In this document: positions 47,903-55,945 of the stretch, one piece after another
How positions within the stretch are numbered: the stretch's first letter is position 1
Layout of the letters: each line of letters starts with the position of its first letter
Origin: Sedimenticola hydrogenitrophicus
Lineage (GTDB): Bacteria > Pseudomonadota > Gammaproteobacteria > Chromatiales > Chromatiaceae
NCBI RefSeq assembly: GCF_025175675.1
Contig: NZ_JANIOA010000018.1
Span: forward strand, 1 to 64,000
Reading direction: 5' to 3'
Length of the DNA stretch: 64,000 nucleotides
Notes under the pieces: model-generated
The model's database searches: none
The model's input: the letters and a program-made list of their open reading frames with translations, nothing else
Told to the model about the DNA's origin: nothing
Made by a program: the position numbers and the translations under genes

Positions 47903-48661
47903 TCAGCTCGAAGCCTGTTTCCGTACACGCCAAGCCATACCCAGCAAACCAATCGCCATCAGGGCGAGAGGAGCAGGAACTGGGACACCGGGAAGACTGC
48001 CCTGCTCCAGTAGAGCGTAACGCAGTTGTCCGCCAGCGACCAGAACTTCACCAATACCATTACCCCAGAAGGAGACCTCGGTAAAATCACCGGTATCATC
48101 AAAAGCCGCAACAAATATCTCAAACACATTAACGCCTGGATTATTCTGAGACGGGAATAAACCATCAGAGGTGGCAGTTGCACTTGCTACCAGGATAGGC
48201 GCTCCCCCATCAAAGGAGATAAACAGCTCAGTTACCGGGTCATGGCAACAGGTAGCCCAGTCGCCAATCTCAAAGCCAACCGCATTGACAGCGCTATCAA
48301 AGGTGAAAGTGATACCGCTATTAAAGTAGTCCAGTGGATCAGCACGCGGACCGGCGATGGGGGTGGTGGGGCCGGCCGGATTGATGCCAATCACCTGCCC
48401 CGACATGCTGCCATACGTGGTCGGAAATCCGCTGCCCCCATCATTTTGGGTGATTACATAGTCGCCACGATCGATACTGGTGCCACTCGACAAGCCGGAC
48501 CATATATCAAAGTCTACCGTCGCGCCCGTTCCGGTTACCGTCGAATCAAAAGAGGCGACACCAGCCGAAATACCATCGAACACGGTAGCTATCGTTGCAT
48601 TCGCTGTCGCACTGAGTGTCATCGCGGCGGCCACTACCACAAATTTATACTTTCTAATCAT
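47903..48661 (-). CDS. PEP-CTERM-like secreted protein with VPVPAP sorting motif
   Basis: This 252-residue protein starts MIRKYKFVVVAAAMTLSATA, a signal peptide, followed by a beta-rich domain with GDYVITQNDGGSGFPTTYG, FDSAVNAVGFEIGDWATC and FISFDGGAP. The C-terminus is VPVPAPLALMAIGLLGMAWR then RKQ, a transmembrane helix with a basic tail, matching exosortase sorting signals with VPAP instead of PEP. It is expected on the cell surface or in exopolymer. The ATG at 48661 is preferred to the ORF start at 48727. Its target ligand is unknown. Confidence 0.85.
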   Translation of the reverse strand: MIRKYKFVVVAAAMTLSATANATIATVFDGISAGVASFDSTVTGTGATVDFDIWSGLSSGTSIDRGDYVITQNDGGSGFPTTYGSMSGQVIGINPAGPTTPIAGPRADPLDYFNSGITFTFDSAVNAVGFEIGDWATCCHDPVTELFISFDGGAPILVASATATSDGLFPSQNNPGVNVFEIFVAAFDDTGDFTEVSFWGNGIGEVLVAGGQLRYALLEQGSLPGVPVPAPLALMAIGLLGMAWRVRKQASS

Positions 48662-49196
48662 CACTGCAGTTCTCCCTAGCCATTTCTTTTGTCTTACTTG
48701 ATCGTAAACAGACCCTGTCAGATTCAATAAGGCATTTACCGTGCCACCATCACAAACACCCTCTTCAAGTAACTGTAATTTATAATTTTTTAACTTTATA
48801 GATAGTCAGCATGCCGCCAAAAACCCTACGGCATTAGGGCGAACTGTAAAAAAACCAGACAATTATCATGGCCATCCGGGAAAAAAATACGAGAAAATAC
48901 GCGAGAAAATACGAAATCCAGCGAACTACAGACATACAGGCCATCCACCATTCCCACCTCGAATACTCCCCGATAAATCCACCAGATTTGCCATGTCCAC
49001 TTCGGACGCTTTAAGGCCAATCGTCTGGTGTTTACCATCACGTCACAGCCAATCGAGTGTTGGGTGTCCCGGGTTTGGGGTTTATATCTGAACCATTACC
49101 CGACAAATTTACTCAACTATACTCAAAATGTCCCGGCAGCGGGCTGGGGAAAGAGTGGATTATTGAGTCCAAACGGACGGGAATACGAGCGTAACG
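48662..49196. other. Intergenic region, no gene; tandem GAGAAAATACG units
   Basis: This 535-base gap has AT-rich divergent promoter sequence. GAGAAAATACG occurs twice with an adjoining partial unit at about 48886-48912. The second copy of the 36-base family G repeat is at 49037-49072. Confidence 0.5.
49037..49072. repeat. 36-base repeat, family G copy 2
   Basis: It starts ATCACGTCACAGCCAATCGA and matches 47759-47794 at 31 of 36 positions. Confidence 0.65.
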
Positions 49197-50774
49197 ATGG
49201 ATACCTCAGTAGACCAAGTACAGCGTGTTCGCTTCTGGAGTACCGATCCCAGGGTGCGGGGAATAGTGGACAATGTCGCCGACGCTGTTATCGCCATCGA
49301 TATCCACGGCAATATCGAGATGTTCAATCCGGTTGCCGAGCGCCTCTTCGGCTATCCGTCGGAAGAGGTGATGGGGCGCAATATCAAGCTGTTGGCGGGA
49401 CCGGACTACAGCCGGCATCACGACGAATATCTCGCCCGTTACCTGGAGACCAAAGAACCCCATATCATTGGCATCGGCCGTGAGGTGGAGGGACGGCGCA
49501 AGGACGGCACCGTCTTCCCCATCTACCTCTCGGTAGGCGAGATCGAGGTGGCGGAGTTCCATGGCTTTATCGGCATCATCCATGATCTGACAGCACAGAA
49601 AGAGGTGGAAAAGGCCCTGCTCAGCGCCCGGGCCCATCTCCAGGACATCATCGACTCCATGCCGTCGATCCTGGTCGGCGTGGATGAGAAGGGCATTATT
49701 ACCCACTGGAACCGCTCCGCCGCGGCGGAGCGGGGTATGGACATCGGGGAGGGCATCGGCCAACCCCTGGTAAAGCTCTTCCCCTTCCTGGAGCGTCAAC
49801 TGGGAGATATCAGCGGCGCCATCCGCGAACGCCATCCGGTGCGCAAGGAACGCCTCCCGCTGCAAAGCGGTAGCGGCAACCGTTTTATCGACTTGGTGGT
49901 CTATCCGCTCAGTTCTGCCGATGCCCTGGGTGGCGTGGTTCGTATCGATGATGTCACCGAGCGAGTCCGCATCGAGGAGATGATGGTCCAGACGGAGAAG
50001 ATGATGTCGGTGGGGGGCCTGGCCGCGGGCATGGCCCACGAGATCAACAACCCGCTTGGGATCATCGCCCAGAGTTGCCAAAACCTGGTGCGCCGGCTCT
50101 CCGACGAGATCCCGAAGAACCGGGAGGTGGCCGATAATGTGGGCTTGGATCTGGAGGCAATGCGCCGCTATATGACCGAGCGCGGACTCTTTCAGTTTAT
50201 TGCCGGTATGCAGGAGGCTACCGAGCGGGCGGGACGAATCGTGACCGAGATGCTCGCTTATAGCCGGCGCAGCACCTCGAGTTTCGTCCCGACCTCCTTG
50301 CCCGAACTGGTGGAGACCGTGTTGCATCTCGCCAGCCACGACTATGACGTCAAGAAAAACTATGACTTCCGGCGCATCACCATCGAGCGCGACTACGATG
50401 TCGGCTCCGACCTGATCTTCTGCGAAGCCATGGCCATCGAACAGGTGCTGCTCAACCTGCTGAAAAATGCCGCCCAGGCGATGGCCGGCAATCCACTGCA
50501 AACCTCTCCGACGATCACCCTGCGGCTGCGTGAGGAGGAACAGTGGCTGCGCCTGGAGGTGATCGACAACGGACCGGGTATATCGGCAGAGGTCCGTCAC
50601 CGTCTGTTCGAGCCGTTTTTCACCACCAAGCCGGTAGGCATGGGGACAGGTCTTGGGCTCGCGGTAGCCTACTTCATCGTCACCGAGCAACACCATGGCC
50701 GATTGGAGGTGGATTCCATTCCGGGCAAGGGCTCAAAATTCACCCTGCGGCTACCTCGGCACGAGGAGCATTGA
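49197..50774 (+). CDS. Cytoplasmic PAS-PAS histidine kinase
   Basis: This 525-residue soluble kinase has two PAS domains (about 18-135, with NPVAERLFGYPSEEVMG, and about 145-260), a phospho-acceptor His in LAAGMAHEINNPLGIIAQ, an insertion-rich dimerisation region and a HATPase domain (NLLKNAAQAM, DNGPGI, GMGTGLGLAVA). No membrane segment is present, so it senses an internal cue. It opens a four-gene operon with a receiver, a REC-phosphatase and a STAS protein. The start has only a weak Shine-Dalgarno. Confidence 0.92.
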   Translation: MDTSVDQVQRVRFWSTDPRVRGIVDNVADAVIAIDIHGNIEMFNPVAERLFGYPSEEVMGRNIKLLAGPDYSRHHDEYLARYLETKEPHIIGIGREVEGRRKDGTVFPIYLSVGEIEVAEFHGFIGIIHDLTAQKEVEKALLSARAHLQDIIDSMPSILVGVDEKGIITHWNRSAAAERGMDIGEGIGQPLVKLFPFLERQLGDISGAIRERHPVRKERLPLQSGSGNRFIDLVVYPLSSADALGGVVRIDDVTERVRIEEMMVQTEKMMSVGGLAAGMAHEINNPLGIIAQSCQNLVRRLSDEIPKNREVADNVGLDLEAMRRYMTERGLFQFIAGMQEATERAGRIVTEMLAYSRRSTSSFVPTSLPELVETVLHLASHDYDVKKNYDFRRITIERDYDVGSDLIFCEAMAIEQVLLNLLKNAAQAMAGNPLQTSPTITLRLREEEQWLRLEVIDNGPGISAEVRHRLFEPFFTTKPVGMGTGLGLAVAYFIVTEQHHGRLEVDSIPGKGSKFTLRLPRHEEH

Positions 50775-50775
50775 G

Positions 50776-51150
50776 ATGGCGTCGGTACTGATTGTCGACG
50801 ATGAGGAGCTGATCAGTTCCAATTTGGCGGCCTATCTGGAGGATGAAGGGCTGGAGGTTGACGTCGCCAATTCGGCCGAAGAGGCGTTGCGAAAGGTTGA
50901 GGCGGGACTGAGGGTGCAGGTATGCATCATGGACATGCGCCTGCCCGGCATGAACGGCGACCAGGCCTGTCAGGCGCTGCACCGGCAGGACCCCGGGATC
51001 CGCTTCCTGCTCCATACCGGATCACCCAACTATGTCATCTCCCCCGAACTCGGCGCCATCGGTATCACACCGGACCATCTCTACCGTAAACCGGTCACGG
51101 ACATGACCAAACTGGCTGCGACCGTGCGCGCGCTCTGTGCCGGCCGATGA
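50776..51150 (+). CDS. Single-domain response regulator
   Basis: This 124-residue receiver has acidic DDEE near the N-terminus, phospho-acceptor Asp53 in IMDMRLPGMNG, Thr in LLHTGSP and Lys in LYRKPV. It starts one base after the kinase stop, with GAGGAG seven bases upstream of the ATG at 50776, and overlaps the next gene by four bases. There is no output domain. It is likely phosphorylated by the adjacent kinase, possibly acting as a phosphate sink or adaptor. Confidence 0.92.
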   Translation: MASVLIVDDEELISSNLAAYLEDEGLEVDVANSAEEALRKVEAGLRVQVCIMDMRLPGMNGDQACQALHRQDPGIRFLLHTGSPNYVISPELGAIGITPDHLYRKPVTDMTKLAATVRALCAGR

Positions 51151-52343
51151 GCAATCCCGCCCCGACAGCCGCAGAGATCCGGATCCTGGTAGTGGATGAC
51201 GAGAGTATGATCCGCTACAACATTGCCGGCTATCTGGAGGATTCCGGTTATTCGGTGTTCGAGGCGGAGGACGGGCTGCGGGCGATCGAGGCGGTAAACC
51301 GGCAACGGTTTGATCTGGTGTTAAGCGATCTACGCATGCCGGGTCTCGACGGGCTGGAGGTGATCGGGGAGCTGCACCAATACCATCCTGAGCTGCCGGT
51401 CATTGCCATCTCCGGTACGGGGGTGCTGAAGGATGCGGTGGATGCCCTGCGCGCCGGGGCCTGGGATTTCGTCGTCAAACCGATCCAGGACATGGCGGTG
51501 CTCGAACATGCCGTCGCCGCCGCCCTGGGAAAGGCGCAATTAATCCGCGACAACCACCGTTATCAACAGGATCTGGAACTGGCCAACCGCCGTCTGCAGG
51601 AGAGCCTGCAGCAGATGCGCGACGATGCCGATGCGGGACGTCGCATCCAGCTGCAGATCATGCCCGAGCAGGCGATCGACCTCACCCCCTACCGATTGAG
51701 CCACAGCCTCCTGCCCTCAATGGTATTGAGCGGTGATTTCGTAGACTACTTCAGTATCGATCGCGGCCACTTCGGCTGTTACCTTGCCGACGTATCCGGA
51801 CATGGCGTCTCCTCCGCCTTCATTACCGTGCTCCTCAAGAGCTATGTCAACCGTCAACTCGAACGGCTGCACAAGGACAATGACCAAACCGTGCTGGAAC
51901 CTGACCGGCTGCTCGCACGCCTCAACCAGACCCTGCTGTCGGACCAACTGGAGAAATATCTGACCATCTTCTATGCGGTCATCGACAGCGAGCGTAACCG
52001 GATCAAATACAGCATTGGCGGCCACTTTCCCAGCCCTCTGCTGTTCGACGGCACCCAGGCGGATTTTCTTCCGGGACGAGGACCACCCGTCGGGCTCTTC
52101 GCGGGGGCAGGTTACGCTACAGATACCCTGGACCTGCCGGAGCATTTCGCCCTTGCCGCCTTCTCCGACGGCATCCTCGACGTGCTGCCTCAGCCCACCC
52201 TGGCGGAGAAGAAACGGCACCTGCTCGACGCCCTGAACCATTTCGACCCCAGCGCCCAAAACCTGATCGAGCGCCTGGGATTGAGTGCGGGTCAAAGCTA
52301 CCCCGACGACATCACGCTGCTACTGCTGACACGGGACGGTTAG
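51147..52343 (+). CDS. REC-SpoIIE-type PP2C phosphatase (HsbR-like)
   Basis: This 398-residue protein has a receiver domain (10-125; DDE, Asp61 in LSDLRMPGLDG, Thr/Ser in AISGTGVLKD, Lys in FVVKPI), a coiled linker and a PPM/SpoIIE serine phosphatase domain (about 180-395) with metal-binding Asp residues in SGDFVDYF, ADVSGHGVSSAF and FSDGILDV. In P. aeruginosa, HsbR of this layout dephosphorylates the STAS protein HsbA. Here a STAS gene follows by one base. No HPK-type kinase domain is present at the C-terminus. Confidence 0.92.
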   Translation: MSNPAPTAAEIRILVVDDESMIRYNIAGYLEDSGYSVFEAEDGLRAIEAVNRQRFDLVLSDLRMPGLDGLEVIGELHQYHPELPVIAISGTGVLKDAVDALRAGAWDFVVKPIQDMAVLEHAVAAALGKAQLIRDNHRYQQDLELANRRLQESLQQMRDDADAGRRIQLQIMPEQAIDLTPYRLSHSLLPSMVLSGDFVDYFSIDRGHFGCYLADVSGHGVSSAFITVLLKSYVNRQLERLHKDNDQTVLEPDRLLARLNQTLLSDQLEKYLTIFYAVIDSERNRIKYSIGGHFPSPLLFDGTQADFLPGRGPPVGLFAGAGYATDTLDLPEHFALAAFSDGILDVLPQPTLAEKKRHLLDALNHFDPSAQNLIERLGLSAGQSYPDDITLLLLTRDG

Positions 52344-52344
52344 A

Positions 52345-52848
52345 ATGAATAAGGATTCCGCACGCTATGCCAAAGAGGGCGACACTCTGATCCTGCAGCT
52401 TTCGGGTAACGTCCGTCACCCACTGGCGCCCGCCCTCGATGCCCTGCTCAACACCACCTTCGCCGACAGCGGACTGACCCGTTACCTGATCGACCTCAAT
52501 CAGGCCGAATCCATCGACAGCACCTGTCTCGGCATCCTGGCAGGTATTGCCAATCACTTGGCGCAGCGGGGAGAAGGCAAGCCGTTGATTGTCTCGTCCA
52601 ACCCGGATATCACCGAGCTACTGCGGGTAGTTTGTTTCGATCAGCAGTTCCATATCCTGGGCGGCGACAGCCTCGAGACCACCGAACCGAAAGCCTTGGA
52701 TACCCTGGCCGTGGACGAGCGCGAAATGCTGGACCTGGTCCTCTCCGCCCATCGCCGACTCTGCGCCATCGACGAACGCAACCGAACGGTATTCCAGGAT
52801 CTGGTCACGGCATTGGAGGCCGAACAACGCCAAGGGAAGGACGGCTAG
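52345..52848 (+). CDS. STAS-domain anti-anti-sigma factor-like protein (HsbA-like)
   Basis: This 167-residue protein has a STAS domain (about 8-108) whose phospho-site region reads SIDSTCLGILAGI, with Ser (or Thr) available for phosphorylation, and a helical C-terminal extension of about 55 residues that also occurs in HsbA-type proteins. Its state would be set by the phosphatase encoded just upstream; the kinase partner is not in the window. Known relatives switch between anti-sigma factors (FlgM) and a diguanylate cyclase, linking motility and biofilm. Confidence 0.87.
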   Translation: MNKDSARYAKEGDTLILQLSGNVRHPLAPALDALLNTTFADSGLTRYLIDLNQAESIDSTCLGILAGIANHLAQRGEGKPLIVSSNPDITELLRVVCFDQQFHILGGDSLETTEPKALDTLAVDEREMLDLVLSAHRRLCAIDERNRTVFQDLVTALEAEQRQGKDG

Positions 52849-52898
52849 CCGGCGATGAGAGGATCGGTGAAACGCAACCTAACCTGTCGATCGGAACC

Positions 52899-52937
52899 GG
52901 TGGGTTAGGTCGCTCCTCCTTCGCCCATCCTACTCGC
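52899..52937. repeat. 39-base repeat, family C copy 2
   Basis: GGTGGGTTAGGTCG at the left and CCCATCCTACTCGC at the right match the copy at 15572-15610 at 35 of 39 bases. It lies nine bases outside the stop of the lipoprotein gene. Confidence 0.75.
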
Positions 52938-52945
52938 TACTGGGG

Positions 52946-53530
52946 TTAGCGTGCCAGCGCTTCACGAAAATCCTCGTCGTCAAAAAGCTTCGCTGCCAAC
53001 GCCCTATAGAGCTCACTATATCGATTAATCGCCTCGGGTATTGCTATGGCACCCACAAAGGAAGACTTCCACCGGGAATCAACCGACAGCGTCTTTTCGA
53101 ATACCCGTTTGTCTGCTTTATCCACGGTGAAATTCGCAGCCAGCTTTGCGGTCCCTGTCCCTATCGCCGCGTCTACCTGGCTGTCAGTAAGCTGTGCACC
53201 GATCAATATGTTGGAACTTTCATCATACAGTCCGGCGGCCTTCAGTTCAGCAACAACCACTCCCCTGAGGTGCTGGGAGAAACTGCCATTCGAACCCTGG
53301 AGCGACGAACCGCGCAATCCACCCAGTGAGCTGTCCATCTCGGGATTTCGATCAGGCGCAATACCGAATTTACCCACATTGGATGGCGCCAAATTGGCGA
53401 TACGCAGCTTTTCCAGCGTACTCGGTGTAGCCGATGGAGGAGGCATGGCCACAGAGGCACAGCCGACGAGGCTCATTCCGATCAATCCAGCCAAAAATAA
53501 TTTGATCTCACGTAAAAATACTGAGTTCAT
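52946..53530 (-). CDS. Lipoprotein, unknown function
   Basis: This 194-residue protein has a type II signal peptide with lipobox LVGC (MSLVGCAS) and a mature domain with NVGKFGIAPDRN, LRGVVVAELKAAGLYDESSN and LIGAQLTDSQVDAAIGTG. The pattern suggests an outer-membrane-assembly or adhesin-like lipoprotein, but I do not recognise a named family. The ATG at 53530 is preferred to the upstream GTG at 53545. It follows a second lipoprotein gene by 11 bases on the same strand, so the pair is an operon. Confidence 0.8.
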   Translation of the reverse strand: MNSVFLREIKLFLAGLIGMSLVGCASVAMPPPSATPSTLEKLRIANLAPSNVGKFGIAPDRNPEMDSSLGGLRGSSLQGSNGSFSQHLRGVVVAELKAAGLYDESSNILIGAQLTDSQVDAAIGTGTAKLAANFTVDKADKRVFEKTLSVDSRWKSSFVGAIAIPEAINRYSELYRALAAKLFDDEDFREALAR

Positions 53531-53541
53531 GACAGCCCCGT

Positions 53542-54153
53542 TCACTTGAAATTATTGTCGTGCGACAGATCGTTCAAAACATTACTCACGACTTGCCGGG
53601 TCATTGTGTAGACCGCATCTTCAGTATCTACAGCCTTGGTGGCATTTGCCGGAGCGGCGGCATTACCCACCGTGGTATGAATGGCATGGCGGGCTTTCTT
53701 TTCAATCGCCTGGCCAGAAGTATCACCTACATAACGGGCGGTACATACGTAGCCATCAGTGACCTGTGAACCGGCCAAACCAAAGGTGAGTCCGGTAACA
53801 AATCCCTTGCTGAAAGCATCATCGGTCACGGGGACATTGTTCAAGGTAATGCTGAGCAGGGCGCCTCCCGTTACCGGCTCTTCAGACACATCGCTAAACA
53901 AGCCGCTGGACTTGACTTGATCAAGCACCTTCACTTTCAGTAAATCTGTTGCCCGAGCGTTCAGTACCCCTTTCGTCTGAAACTCAAACAGCGCCTGCAC
54001 GGGGCGCAATGGTTCCGGCTTTGCGTATTGGTCAGTGCTGATCTCCCTCGTTCCATTATCCACATACATGTTCGCACATCCGGATAAGAGAGCGATACTC
54101 AACAAGGTCGCCCAACGACCGGCAAACGAACCCGGTTTCAATATGTTTCTCAT
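53542..54153 (-). CDS. Lipoprotein, unknown function
   Basis: This 203-residue protein has a signal peptide ending in lipobox LSGC (LLSGCANMY). The mature part includes RPVQALFEFQTKGVLNARAT, LLKVKVLDQVKSSGLFSDVS and GFVTGLTFGLAGSQVTDGYV. The strand-turn pattern with VKSSGLF and an uncharged Gly-rich stretch looks like a small outer-membrane lipoprotein. AAGGGG upstream supports the start. It is the first gene of the two-lipoprotein operon; no function is assigned. Confidence 0.8.
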   Translation of the reverse strand: MRNILKPGSFAGRWATLLSIALLSGCANMYVDNGTREISTDQYAKPEPLRPVQALFEFQTKGVLNARATDLLKVKVLDQVKSSGLFSDVSEEPVTGGALLSITLNNVPVTDDAFSKGFVTGLTFGLAGSQVTDGYVCTARYVGDTSGQAIEKKARHAIHTTVGNAAAPANATKAVDTEDAVYTMTRQVVSNVLNDLSHDNNFK

Positions 54154-54568
54154 GCAAATAATCCCCTTGATAAGCTTTTGTCGGAAATGATGGTAAATTA
54201 TCGTTGTTTCACGCTAAGCGCTGTCGAAAACAGGACGGCGCCTGGCCCGATCCCAAGATCACGCGAGGCCATAAAATACCACACTCACCTTATCCATAAA
54301 AACCTATATGACAGCGACATTTCACGGCCAAGTAGCCTTGTGGGGTGGGCACGGTTTTTGTGCCCACTCGGCTGTTCACTCACCAAATATCCCACCTTTC
54401 GAAACAATCACCCCGCCACCCAGGTCGCCCGCATAATCGCCTCGGAAATACGGCGAAATACGGGACACTCATCATTCATATGATTATTCTCCACGCATGT
54501 CGATATGGTGATTAAGTGGAGGTGCATTACGGGGGTACCGGAGTGAACCCGGCACAGGGACAGTGGGT
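54154..54568. other. Intergenic region with a GTGGGCAC hairpin
   Basis: This 415-base gap has no supported gene. GTGGGCAC (54345-54352) and GTGCCCAC (54360-54367) form a hairpin of the same type as in family D at 17268-17403. The right part adjoins the rhodanese 3' end. Confidence 0.5.
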
Positions 54569-55039
54569 TCAGCCCCCGACCGGCCGTCTTTGCTCCGGCC
54601 GCAGTTTGGTGGTGAAGTAGTCGTCGCCCGCTTCCACGTCCACTGGCTGTTCGTTGGCGTCCACCAGCGGTTGTTCATAGTCGTTCCAGCCGCGCAGGCC
54701 GGTCTTCAGCGAGGCGACGTTCTCGAAGCCCAGTACCTGCAGGGAGTTGGCGGCCAGCACGCTGCGGTAGCCGGAGCGGCAGACCACCACGATCTCGCGC
54801 TCGCGTGCGCGTACCAGTTCCGGCTCGGTCTCTTCGTAGTCCCATTCGCAGGCCGATTCGAGGATGCCGCGCGGCACGTTCATGGAGCCGGGGATGTGCA
54901 TGGCGGCGAACTCTTCCGGCTCGCGCACGTCGACTATCAGCAGATCGGGATTGGCCAGCTGGCGCTCCTCCAGATCCCACGGCATGATCTCTTTTACATC
55001 CGTCAGGCAGCTGCGGATCAGTTCTATAAATCGCATCAT
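54569..55039 (-). CDS. Rhodanese-like domain protein
   Basis: This 156-residue single rhodanese domain shows LLIVDVREPEEFAAMHIPGS, then the active-site loop VVVCRSGYRSVLAA with the catalytic Cys and LKTGLRGWNDYEQP. A charged C-terminal tail of about 40 residues follows. It probably carries sulfane sulfur or acts as a thiosulfate sulfurtransferase in the cytoplasm. AGGA upstream of two adjacent ATG codons (55039, 55036) supports the start. Divergence from known sulfur genes leaves the partner unknown. Confidence 0.9.
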   Translation of the reverse strand: MMRFIELIRSCLTDVKEIMPWDLEERQLANPDLLIVDVREPEEFAAMHIPGSMNVPRGILESACEWDYEETEPELVRAREREIVVVCRSGYRSVLAANSLQVLGFENVASLKTGLRGWNDYEQPLVDANEQPVDVEAGDDYFTTKLRPEQRRPVGG

Positions 55040-55082
55040 GGTGATAAGTCCTGTTACTGCTTTGGTTTATCGTTGATGAGGG

Positions 55083-55289
55083 GTAACTACTCACCCAGTC
55101 TGTAAGTGATTGGCCTGCCTTGTTGGCCGATCTTGATGGCGCCTCGAATCCGGCTCCTTTTTCAGATTCAAGCCTGCCCTTGTTTGAGCAAAGCGAGTTT
55201 GGGCAGGCGCTGAAAAAGGGGCTGGATTCGAGGACACAAGCCATCACGTGAGGCCGGCAAGGCAGGCCAATCACCCCGTGAGTAGTTAC
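55083..55289. repeat. Inverted-repeat element, family F copy 2, carrying a nested hairpin
   Basis: The outer ends GTAACTACTCAC (55083-55094) and GTGAGTAGTTAC (55278-55289) are exact complements. The outer part matches the copy at 29937-30044 read on the other strand. A 92-base hairpin (55142-55233, CCTCGAATCC / GGATTCGAGG ends, inner CCTGCCC / GGGCAGG) interrupts it. Confidence 0.85.
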
Positions 55290-55297
55290 GATGAGGG

Positions 55298-55945
55298 TTA
55301 CTGTTCACGGGAGCAGAGGGCCTGTTCGACGGCGATCACCGCCGCCTCGACCCGCGAATGCACGTTGAGTTTGCGCAGGATGGATTTGACGTGCAGCTTG
55401 ACGGTGCCGTCGGAGATGCCCAGGTTGCGCGCGATCACCTTGTTGCTCTGGCCGTCCGCCAGCAGGCAGAGGATCTCCGCTTCGCGCGGGGTGAGGTCGG
55501 CAAAGACATCCCGGACGGTGCTGGCCTGTCCCTCGCCCTGCACCGCCTTGGCGAGGATGCCGGTCAGCTCCTGGGCGACGATGGTGGCGCCGCCGACAAT
55601 GGCGCGCAGGGCATTGACCAGGTCGTCCGGCTCCATATCCTTGAGCAGATAGCCCTGGGCGCCCCCCTGCAGGGCGTTGATCACGTCGCTCTCCTCGCGG
55701 CTGGTGGTGAGCATGGCGATCGGCATGGTCAGCCCCTGCTCGCGCAATACCCGCAGCACCTCGATGCCGTTCATCTCCGGCATGCGCATATCCAGCAGCA
55801 CCACATCGGGCTGTTCGCGTGCGGCCATTTCGATCCCCTCCCGGCAATTGCCGAAGGCACCGATCACGTTGATCCCCCGGCGCTGCAACAGCTCCTGGAG
55901 GCCGATACGAAACAGCGCGTGGTCATCGATTAACAGGATACGCAT
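55298..55945 (-). CDS. NarL-family response regulator
   Basis: This 215-residue regulator has a receiver domain with LLIDDHALFR, phospho-acceptor Asp52 in VLLDMRMPEMNG, Thr in AMLTTSREES and Lys in YLLKDMEP. A LuxR-type helix-turn-helix (about 150-210; LTPREAEILCLLADGQSNKV, ISDGTVKLHVKSILRKL) follows. The start overlaps the kinase stop in TGATG, so they form a two-gene operon. The 3' end is nine bases from the family F element. The target genes are unknown. Confidence 0.93.
   Translation of the reverse strand: MRILLIDDHALFRIGLQELLQRRGINVIGAFGNCREGIEMAAREQPDVVLLDMRMPEMNGIEVLRVLREQGLTMPIAMLTTSREESDVINALQGGAQGYLLKDMEPDDLVNALRAIVGGATIVAQELTGILAKAVQGEGQASTVRDVFADLTPREAEILCLLADGQSNKVIARNLGISDGTVKLHVKSILRKLNVHSRVEAAVIAVEQALCSREQ

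Noticed and set aside
49206-50696. 496-codon minus-strand ORF over the PAS kinase
   Set aside because: Antisense to a kinase with intact H, N and G boxes; no independent evidence.
54178-54483. 101-codon plus-strand ORF between the lipoprotein and rhodanese genes
   Set aside because: Overlaps a repeat hairpin, lacks a Shine-Dalgarno and resembles no protein I know.
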